A stretch of 64,000 nucleotides of DNA from Acidithiobacillus sp. HP-2. GTDB taxonomy: Bacteria > Pseudomonadota > Gammaproteobacteria > Acidithiobacillales > Acidithiobacillaceae. Position 1 is the stretch's first letter. Each line of letters starts with the position of its first letter. Under the pieces are notes generated by a model. That model ran no database searches. It was given only the letters and a program-made list of their open reading frames with translations, and was not told the DNA's origin. Positions 58,521 through 64,000 of this stretch are shown here, piece by piece. The DNA lies in assembly GCF_015100155.1 (NCBI RefSeq), contig NZ_JACKZA010000009.1, positions 62,001-126,000 on the forward strand, given 5' to 3'. A program made the position numbers and the translations under genes.

Positions 58521-59621
58521 ATGAAGAAGAAGCATCGCTGGCAGATTGCTTTGGCGGTATGTTTGTGTACAGGAGGTGTTGCTGTGGCTCAGGCCGCGCC
58601 ACATCATGTTAAGACGGCAGCTCATCGAGTGGATGCGCATCGGTATCATCGGGAGACCTCTCCCAGGCATCCCCATTCGAGACATTATCATGCCGTCAAA
58701 TCGGTTCGAAAAGTTTCGCACAGGCATGAGGCTTTTCCAGTCGAAGCAGCCGATTATACGGCTTTGACGCCAACGGCCCTGCAGTTGATGCATCTTTCCC
58801 CGGTAGAATTTGCGGGAGTAGGTGCAGCACCTCAGCCGGTAACCAATTACCAATTTCCTGTTCATTCGTTCCCGGATACATCCGCCAGTTCTGTCACCAG
58901 CCCCGACTTTGTTGATCGATCCCTGGTGCTGGTGAAAACCGGTCTTGCAGCCAGCACGATGAATACAGATTCTCCGGCCAAGCCGGCGGCAGCCCCGGTG
59001 GATGCAGTGGTTGCCACCTCTGCGCCGGATCAGTCGCATCTGCGCATTGCCCTGGAAATGTTTGCCAGTCAGGCCTACCACTGGGCCCGCCATCCGCTGC
59101 AGGCTTTGGAGTCCAGCGGCGATGCCGTCAGCGGACCTCAGGCTGCTGCTGAATTGGCAGACGCTATTGCCCAACAACAGGCAGATCCAAACAATACCGG
59201 GAGTAATGCCGCTGCGTCCTCGGGTGATTCCTGGCTTTCGCCCCGGGCCATGGTGGTTTCGGCCTTGAAGTTTATTGGTGCCCCCTATCGCTGGGGCGGG
59301 ATGAGTCCGGCTTCAGGTTTTGATTGCAGTGGCTTCGTGAAATACATACTGGCCAAATTTGACATTCAGGTGCCGCGCACTTCTTATGCCCAGGCTGCGG
59401 AGTTGCACAAGGTGTCCCGGGAAAATCTCAAACCCGGCGATCTGGTGTTTTTTGATACCATGCATCGGGCTTATTCTCACGTAGGTATATACATCGGTCA
59501 CCAGCGTTTCGTCAGCGCCCAGACACCCAGCACTGGTGTCCAGGTTGGCAGCCTGAATGATCCTTATTGGGCAGCGCATTATGACGGCGCACGCAGCTTG
59601 CCGGTAGCCAACTCTTATTAA
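58521..59621 (+). CDS. NlpC/P60 cell-wall endopeptidase
   Basis: A 366-residue exported hydrolase from the ATG at 58521 (GGAG 6 bp upstream). It has a signal peptide (1-26), a histidine-rich segment (about 28-70, with many H and R), a low-complexity middle and the C-terminal NlpC/P60 domain (about 240-360). The catalytic cysteine is in F-D-C-S-G-F-V, the histidine in Y-S-H-V-G-I-Y-I-G, preceded by Y-R-W-G-G. It cleaves peptidoglycan stem peptides. The histidine-rich region may bind metal. A longer frame starts at 58446, but without a ribosome-binding site. Confidence 0.92.
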   Translation: MKKKHRWQIALAVCLCTGGVAVAQAAPHHVKTAAHRVDAHRYHRETSPRHPHSRHYHAVKSVRKVSHRHEAFPVEAADYTALTPTALQLMHLSPVEFAGVGAAPQPVTNYQFPVHSFPDTSASSVTSPDFVDRSLVLVKTGLAASTMNTDSPAKPAAAPVDAVVATSAPDQSHLRIALEMFASQAYHWARHPLQALESSGDAVSGPQAAAELADAIAQQQADPNNTGSNAAASSGDSWLSPRAMVVSALKFIGAPYRWGGMSPASGFDCSGFVKYILAKFDIQVPRTSYAQAAELHKVSRENLKPGDLVFFDTMHRAYSHVGIYIGHQRFVSAQTPSTGVQVGSLNDPYWAAHYDGARSLPVANSY

Positions 59622-59651
59622 GGTTGCTGTACTGATCAGAGCGTTGCTCAT

Positions 59652-59681
59652 AAAAAACCCGCAGACTTGAAGCTGCGGGTT
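59652..59681 (-). terminator. Bidirectional terminator between convergent genes
   Basis: AACCCGCAG and CTGCGGGTT (59656-59664, 59673-59681) form a 9-bp stem. On the minus strand six T follow, so it ends the ccsA transcript; on the plus strand it may end the NlpC/P60 transcript with a weaker T tract. Confidence 0.82.
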
Positions 59682-59730
59682 GTGCTTTGTTGATGCTTAA
59701 CTTTACGGTTCATCGAAAAGGCGACCGCGA

Positions 59731-59894
59731 GCCGGGAAGCTTTTTGCTCCAACGTCCCTTGCCTGTTGTTCCAAGGCTTATCCTGCTGTCAGGAGAGAAC
59801 TCGCCCTATGGGCTCAGACAGCTCTCCTGACAGTCGCAGGGTTTCACCAGGAACAACAACGGCGCGGGCCAAAGTCGCGGCAAAGCTTCCCGGC
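59731..59894. repeat. Dispersed repeat with inverted ends, copy 2 (about 164 bp)
   Basis: The ends are GCCGGGAAGCTT and AAGCTTCCCGGC. It is inverted relative to copy 1 at 3843-3992 and highly similar to it. Internally GTCAGGAGAG and CTCTCCTGAC form a further hairpin that copy 1 has lost. It lies between convergent genes, after the bidirectional terminator. It contains no gene. Confidence 0.88.
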
Positions 59895-59916
59895 CCACGG
59901 CCGCCTTTCTTATCAT

Positions 59917-61086
59917 TCAGAGTTTGCCGTAGGAGTGCAGCCCACCCAGGAACAAGTCGACGCCGATGAAACAGAAGGTAACGACGATCAGGCTGATAAA
60001 TGCCCACCAGGCCATGGGGCGTCCTTCCCAGTTGCGCTGACTGCGGGCGTGCAGAAAGCCGGCATAATTCAGCCAGACAATCAGAGCCCAGGTTTCCTTG
60101 GGGTCCCAGGACCAGAATCCCCCCCAGGCCTTGGCAGCCCAGACTGCACCGAGAATGGTGCCGACCGTAAAAAACAAAAATCCGAAGGCGATGGTTCCGG
60201 AAAAGGTCTTGTCCAGTAATTCCAGGCTGGGCAGGCGATCGCGCAGGAAGTTGCCGCTGCTGATGGCACGTTCTTTCAGCAAATAGGCCAAACCGGCCAT
60301 GGCTGAAATATAAAAATTGGCGTAGGCAATGAACATGGAAGGTACATGGATTTTCATCCAGAAGCTCTGCAATGCCGGAATCAGTGGTTGAATACGGTTC
60401 AAATGGTAAGCAGCACCCACCCAGATCAGAAAAATATCAGCGACCAGCACCAAAGGCAGAACAAAAGCCCCCAATCCCCGGTTTTCTGTGCGATTTTCGT
60501 GAAACAAGTAAAACAGGATGGTGGTCGCACAAAATAACACCATCACATCATAAATATTGCTGACCGGAATATGTCCCCAGGATGGGTGGCCGATATAGGT
60601 TTCTCGCCAGCGAATGGCCAGACCGGCAAAGCCCAGAACAACGGCAACCCAGGCCAGACGATGCCCCCAGTTACCGGCATTCTGGTTACCGGCAAACAGA
60701 TACAAATAGTAGCCGGCGGCACTGAGCAAAATTGCGCCACTCATCCAGTAAAACATCGCATTGCTGTGAAAAAAGTAGCGTATTGCGAGGCTGTCGTGCG
60801 TCGTGAAACCCCATTGATAAAGCCCTACCCCGGTGCCGGCAATAGCCATGACGACCAGAAACAACACCCGGAAAGCAGGCCATTTCAGACCAAACCACAT
60901 AAGGCCGACATACCACATACCGAGGATGATGAATTGCCACATCCAGAATTCAGCACGAAATATGGCCCAGGTGGCAACGGCGCCGACGCTCAGAAAAAAG
61001 GCCCAGGCAGTACGCTGGGATTTGGAGTTTTCTATGGATGTGGGCTCTTTGAGTGAAAAATAGGGTGATTGGAGTTGCGCTGACAT
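59917..61086 (-). CDS. ccsA: Cytochrome c biogenesis protein, CcsA/ResC type (system II)
   Basis: A 389-residue membrane protein with about eight segments. The haem-handling tryptophan motif is W-G-G-F-W-S-W-D-P-K-E-T (about 310-321), flanked by conserved histidines (I-H-V-P-S-M-F near 250 and H-A-R near 335). It would move and ligate haem to apocytochromes such as SoxA and SoxX. Its ResB/Ccs1 partner is not in the window. AACAGGAG lies 10 bp before the ATG, and a possible attenuator lies upstream. Confidence 0.9.
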   Translation of the reverse strand: MSAQLQSPYFSLKEPTSIENSKSQRTAWAFFLSVGAVATWAIFRAEFWMWQFIILGMWYVGLMWFGLKWPAFRVLFLVVMAIAGTGVGLYQWGFTTHDSLAIRYFFHSNAMFYWMSGAILLSAAGYYLYLFAGNQNAGNWGHRLAWVAVVLGFAGLAIRWRETYIGHPSWGHIPVSNIYDVMVLFCATTILFYLFHENRTENRGLGAFVLPLVLVADIFLIWVGAAYHLNRIQPLIPALQSFWMKIHVPSMFIAYANFYISAMAGLAYLLKERAISSGNFLRDRLPSLELLDKTFSGTIAFGFLFFTVGTILGAVWAAKAWGGFWSWDPKETWALIVWLNYAGFLHARSQRNWEGRPMAWWAFISLIVVTFCFIGVDLFLGGLHSYGKL

Positions 61087-61139
61087 CTTGTTGGCTCCTG
61101 TTTCGCGGTAGTGTTTGGCATCTGTTTACAATTTTATAA

Positions 61140-61178
61140 GGGCTTTAAGCAATAATTAAGCCCGAACAGTCCGGGCTT
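61140..61178. promoter_or_regulatory. Two mutually exclusive hairpins upstream of ccsA
   Basis: GGGCTT (61140-61145) can pair with AAGCCC (61158-61163), while AAGCCCG (61158-61164) can pair with CGGGCTT (61172-61178). The two stems share the same strand, so only one can form. On the plus strand the second is followed by TTTT. It could end the upstream minus-strand transcript or tune ccsA. The remaining stretch 61179-61312 shows nothing clear. Confidence 0.5.
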
Positions 61179-61312
61179 TTCATCTATCCACAAAGGTCAA
61201 AATGCTCGCTTTCAGAATACGCTAACTTACACATAATTTTAGACTTTTGGGCCTAAGCGAACAATCGGGACAATACCTCTGGTTCCGAAAGGGCCAGCGT
61301 GTTCACCCAGGC

Positions 61313-61636
61313 TCAGGCTGGCGGCGGTGTACTTTGATCCAGTCTGGCCAGTAAGCGAAAACCGCCGATGACACCCAGAATGCGTTCTCGCAGGTTATTT
61401 TCAGGATCCGTGGAGGAAACTGGCCAGAATTTGCATTGGGTATGGGTTGCCCGTTCCAGCTCAGGGATCCCATCACAGTCCAGCGCAATTAAAAGATCGG
61501 GCCATAAGTATTCTGCCGAATTGGCTTTGGCGATCAGCCACTCACCGCCAAGTTCAGTGGCTAATTGGGCAGCATATTGGGCCATTTCAGGTTTGCTCGG
61601 ATGCCAAAAGAGTATGTGTGCACGACGTTTATACAT
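61313..61636 (-). CDS. Small protein resembling a low-molecular-weight phosphatase fold
   Basis: A 107-residue protein from the ATG at 61636. The order of elements recalls LMW tyrosine phosphatases/ArsC: a first strand (A-H-I-L-F-W-H-P), helix with M-A-Q-Y-A-A-Q-L, W-P-D-L-L-I-A-L-D in the middle and F-W-P-V-S-S-T-D-P at the end. The catalytic C-x5-R loop is missing (H-P-S-K-P-E instead), so phosphatase or arsenate reductase activity is unlikely. It is divergent from the DinG-type gene with 84 bp between starts. Confidence 0.5.
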   Translation of the reverse strand: MYKRRAHILFWHPSKPEMAQYAAQLATELGGEWLIAKANSAEYLWPDLLIALDCDGIPELERATHTQCKFWPVSSTDPENNLRERILGVIGGFRLLARLDQSTPPPA

Positions 61637-61720
61637 GAATGCCCTATTTATGACGGAATTGTGTAAAAATAGCAGGACAGAGCGCGCAGCGGGAGTAGGC
61701 ATGAAATTCAGGCGTTATCA

Positions 61721-63628
61721 GTGACAGACTGGTCAGAAAATCTGGGACAAAATGGGGCCTTGGCACAACGCTTGCCGCAGTTTCGGGCGCGTGCCCAGCA
61801 GCAGGCCATGGCCGCGCAGGTTGCCCAAACCTTGCAGCAGGGTGGGGTGGCATTGATTGAAGCAGGTACGGGTACAGGTAAAACGTTTGCCTACTTGTTG
61901 CCCGCCATGCTTTCCGGACGCAAGGTGCTGGTTTCCACCGGGAGCAAGGCGCTGCAAGACCAGATTCTCGAAAAAGACATTCCCTTACTCATGGATGTGG
62001 TGGGTAAGCCGATGCGCGTCAGCCGCCTCAAGGGGCGGTCCAATTATCTTTGTCTGCACCGTCTCCAGCGTTTCAGCAGCGAGGGTGTCGCGCCATTGCT
62101 GGCGGCTCCTCTCGCCAAAATTGTGAATTGGGCGGGGCGCACCCGGGAGGGAGATATTGCGGAAGTCAGCGGGGTCCCGGAAGACTCGGCGGTGTGGCCG
62201 CTGGTAACTTCAACCCGGGATAATTGTCTGGGTAGTGAATGTCCTGATTACCAGCGTTGTCATGTCGTGGAAGCGCGGCGCAAGGCCCAGGAAGCCGATC
62301 TGCTGGTGGTGAACCACCACCTGCTTTTTTCCGATCTGGCACTCAAGGCCAATGGTATGGGAGACCTGCTGCCCCGGGTGGAAGCGATGGTGCTGGATGA
62401 GGCCCATCAGGTTTTTGACCTGGCGGGCCGCTACTTTGGGCGGCAACTCAGCAGTCTCCAGTTGTGGGATTGGGCCCGGGACAGTCGTGCGGAAGCCCTT
62501 GGCGAAGCGTCAGATGACGCGCCTTTACTGCTGGCCGCCGCCGGGGTGGAGACGGCGACCAGTGCCTGGCGCACTGCCCTTGGGGCTGGTGAGGACCGGA
62601 CTCAGTGGGCACTGACACCAGGGTCTCCCCAAGAGGCGGCTTTTATCCATTTACGTCAGGCTGGACTTACGTTACTGCAAGCCCTTCAGCAGGCCTCCGC
62701 CCGAGGCAAGGGACTGGAACAATGTGCGGAACGGGGCGCGGCGCTGCTGGCCAGCGTCGAGTTTTTTCTGCTGCATAATGCCCCGGAAATGGTGTTCTGG
62801 CAGGAAAAGCGAACGCGAACCGTGCAGTTACACGCCACCCCCCTGGATGTGGCGGGACCGCTGCAAAAATATCTGCTGGAGCCTATTGAGGCACTGGTGT
62901 TGACCAGTGCTACCTTGCGGGTGGGAGACAGTTTTACGGTCACCGAGCGGGCGCTGGGTCTTAGTGGCGCACAGACTTTCAATGCCGCTTCACCTTTTGA
63001 TTATGCCCGCCAATCGTTACTGTATTTACCCTCTGGCCTGCCTGAGCCCAGTCATCCCGGTTATACGACGGCGTGTTTGCAGGCTGCCATACCAGTCATT
63101 GAGGCCAGTGCCGGGCGGACTTTTATCCTGTTTACCAGTCATCGCGCCCTGCAGGAGGCTGCATCCTTTCTGCCCCGCCAACTTGGGTTTCCCGTGCTGG
63201 TACAGGGCAGCATGCCGCGTTCGCGCTTGCTGGACCGGTTCCGCAGTCTGGGCAATGCCGTGTTGCTGGGCGCGGCGAGTTTCTGGGAAGGTGTGGATGT
63301 GCAGGGAGAGGCTCTGTCCTCGGTCATTATTGATAAACTGCCTTTTGCCAGCCCATCTGATCCGATTTTGCGCGCGCGTACCGAACAATGTCAGGCAGCG
63401 GGCGGTGACCCCTTTCGCGAACTGCAAATACCCCAGGCCGTCATTGCCTTGCGCCAGGGCGTAGGGCGCCTGATACGCTCGGAAACTGATCGTGGTGTGC
63501 TCATGCTCTGCGATCCGCGTCTGCGCAGCAAAGCTTATGGCAAGATTTTTCTGGAAAGTTTGCCACCCATGCGGCGCGTGAGCGATCTGGAGGCCGTGCA
63601 GCAGTTCTGGAAGGCATCGCTGTCATGA
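61721..63628 (+). CDS. DinG/YoaA-family ATP-dependent DNA helicase
   Basis: A 635-residue superfamily 2 iron-sulfur helicase, starting with GTG at 61721. Walker A is in E-A-G-T-G-T-G-K-T (about 46-54), the Walker B box M-V-L-D-E-A-H-Q near 224, and iron-sulfur cysteines are in N-Y-L-C-L-H, C-L-G-S-E-C-P-D-Y-Q-R-C. The end carries Q-G-V-G-R-L-I-R-S-E-T-D-R-G. The length fits YoaA more than DinG. It probably resolves DNA damage or replication blocks. The tsaB start overlaps by 4 bp. Confidence 0.92.
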   Translation: MTDWSENLGQNGALAQRLPQFRARAQQQAMAAQVAQTLQQGGVALIEAGTGTGKTFAYLLPAMLSGRKVLVSTGSKALQDQILEKDIPLLMDVVGKPMRVSRLKGRSNYLCLHRLQRFSSEGVAPLLAAPLAKIVNWAGRTREGDIAEVSGVPEDSAVWPLVTSTRDNCLGSECPDYQRCHVVEARRKAQEADLLVVNHHLLFSDLALKANGMGDLLPRVEAMVLDEAHQVFDLAGRYFGRQLSSLQLWDWARDSRAEALGEASDDAPLLLAAAGVETATSAWRTALGAGEDRTQWALTPGSPQEAAFIHLRQAGLTLLQALQQASARGKGLEQCAERGAALLASVEFFLLHNAPEMVFWQEKRTRTVQLHATPLDVAGPLQKYLLEPIEALVLTSATLRVGDSFTVTERALGLSGAQTFNAASPFDYARQSLLYLPSGLPEPSHPGYTTACLQAAIPVIEASAGRTFILFTSHRALQEAASFLPRQLGFPVLVQGSMPRSRLLDRFRSLGNAVLLGAASFWEGVDVQGEALSSVIIDKLPFASPSDPILRARTEQCQAAGGDPFRELQIPQAVIALRQGVGRLIRSETDRGVLMLCDPRLRSKAYGKIFLESLPPMRRVSDLEAVQQFWKASLS

Positions 63629-64000
63629 GTGATCCGATTGTTCTCGCGATAGATACGGCTACCGAAGCCTGCTCGGTCGCCGTGAATGGCGTTGCAGGGG
63701 TGGTTGAAGAGTGTCAGGTGGCGGCCAATGCCCACAGCCAGTTATTGTTGCCGATGATCAGCAGGATATTGCAGCGTGCCGGACTGGTTCTTGGCGATCT
63801 GGACGCCATCGCCTGCGGGGTCGGACCCGGCGGCTTTACCGGTGTCCGTATTGGGGTCAGTACCGCGCAGGCTCTGGCGATGGCGCGGGGGTTACCCGTA
63901 TATCCGGTTTCCAGTTTGCAGGCGTTGGCGGCAGCGACCGTTCAGCCATCGGTTTTGACGGCACTGGATGCGCGTAAAGGCGAGGTCTATGCCGCTGTCT
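63625..64000 (+). CDS. tsaB: TsaB, tRNA threonylcarbamoyladenosine complex subunit, 3' end beyond window
   Basis: About 125 residues of the N-terminal half are visible. The ASKHA start I-V-L-A-I-D-T-A-T-E-A-C-S-V-A, the H-S-Q-L-L-L-P-M-I segment and G-V-G-P-G-G-F-T-G-V-R-I-G are the TsaB (YeaZ) signatures. It works with TsaD and TsaE to make t6A37 in tRNAs. The ATGA overlap with the helicase gene is typical of a coupled pair. The C-terminal half is outside the window. Confidence 0.93.
   Translation, partial: MSDPIVLAIDTATEACSVAVNGVAGVVEECQVAANAHSQLLLPMISRILQRAGLVLGDLDAIACGVGPGGFTGVRIGVSTAQALAMARGLPVYPVSSLQALAAATVQPSVLTALDARKGEVYAAV

Overview
The window looks like chromosome of a chemolithotrophic, acidophilic sulfur oxidiser of the Acidithiobacillus type. 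The evidence is gene content: a Sox operon without soxCD, a two-component system that appears sigma-54 dependent, a complete sulfur-oxidising heterodisulfide-reductase-like (sHdr) cluster with rhodanese, TusA and DsrE, lipoate-binding proteins, and a ferrous-iron (Feo) operon led by a porin. G+C is moderate by eye (about half), which would suit the A. thiooxidans side of the genus better than A. caldus. That placement is inference.

Layout. 1-7.5 kb (minus strand): partial DUF218 protein, lipA-lipB-ybeD-dacA, then rodA-mreD-mreC-mreB (housekeeping lipoylation and cell shape). 7.7-12.3 kb (minus): soxXYZA, a DUF302 protein and soxB, closed by a terminator and preceded by a -24/-12 promoter. 12.6-17.1 kb (minus): sigma-54 response regulator, histidine kinase and a tandem PhnD-like binding protein, with its own near-perfect -24/-12 promoter. 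17.1-23.7 kb (plus): moaC, soeABC-like cytoplasmic sulfite dehydrogenase genes and moaA, with a small unknown gene on the minus strand. 23.8-30.6 kb (plus): rhd-tusA-dsrE-hdrC1B1A-hyp-hdrC2B2. 30.7-36.5 kb (plus): lbpA-dsrE-lbpA and a second, sulfur-specific lipoate assembly set (two radical SAM proteins, a fused lipoate ligase, a flavoprotein). 36.8-38.1 kb: FadL-type outer-membrane protein. 38.2-46.7 kb: poorly understood genes (a second LplA-like protein, a receiver-like protein lacking the phospho-aspartate, MoxR/VWA pair, HDAC-like deacetylase, aldo/keto reductase). 46.7-47.8 kb: metG remnant and a toxin-antitoxin pair. 47.9-53 kb: TM2 protein, LysR regulator, amidotransferase-like protein, DedA, PuuD-like hydrolase and AguB. 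53.1-57.3 kb (minus): porin-feoABC with a Fur-box-like promoter. 57.4-64 kb: thiol-disulfide protein, a possible structured RNA, NlpC/P60 hydrolase, a CcsA-type cytochrome c assembly protein, a phosphatase-like protein, DinG-type helicase and the start of tsaB.

How it fits together. Periplasmic Sox enzymes would oxidise thiosulfate without SoxCD. Sulfane sulfur would be passed in the cytoplasm by rhodanese, TusA and DsrE to sHdr, with lipoylated LbpA as partner, yielding sulfite, which SoeABC could oxidise to sulfate into the quinone pool. MoaA and MoaC supply molybdopterin for SoeA. The LipS/sLpl genes lipoylate LbpA independently of the LipA/LipB pair 30 kb away. Two full copies and one fragment of a short dispersed repeat with inverted ends are also present.
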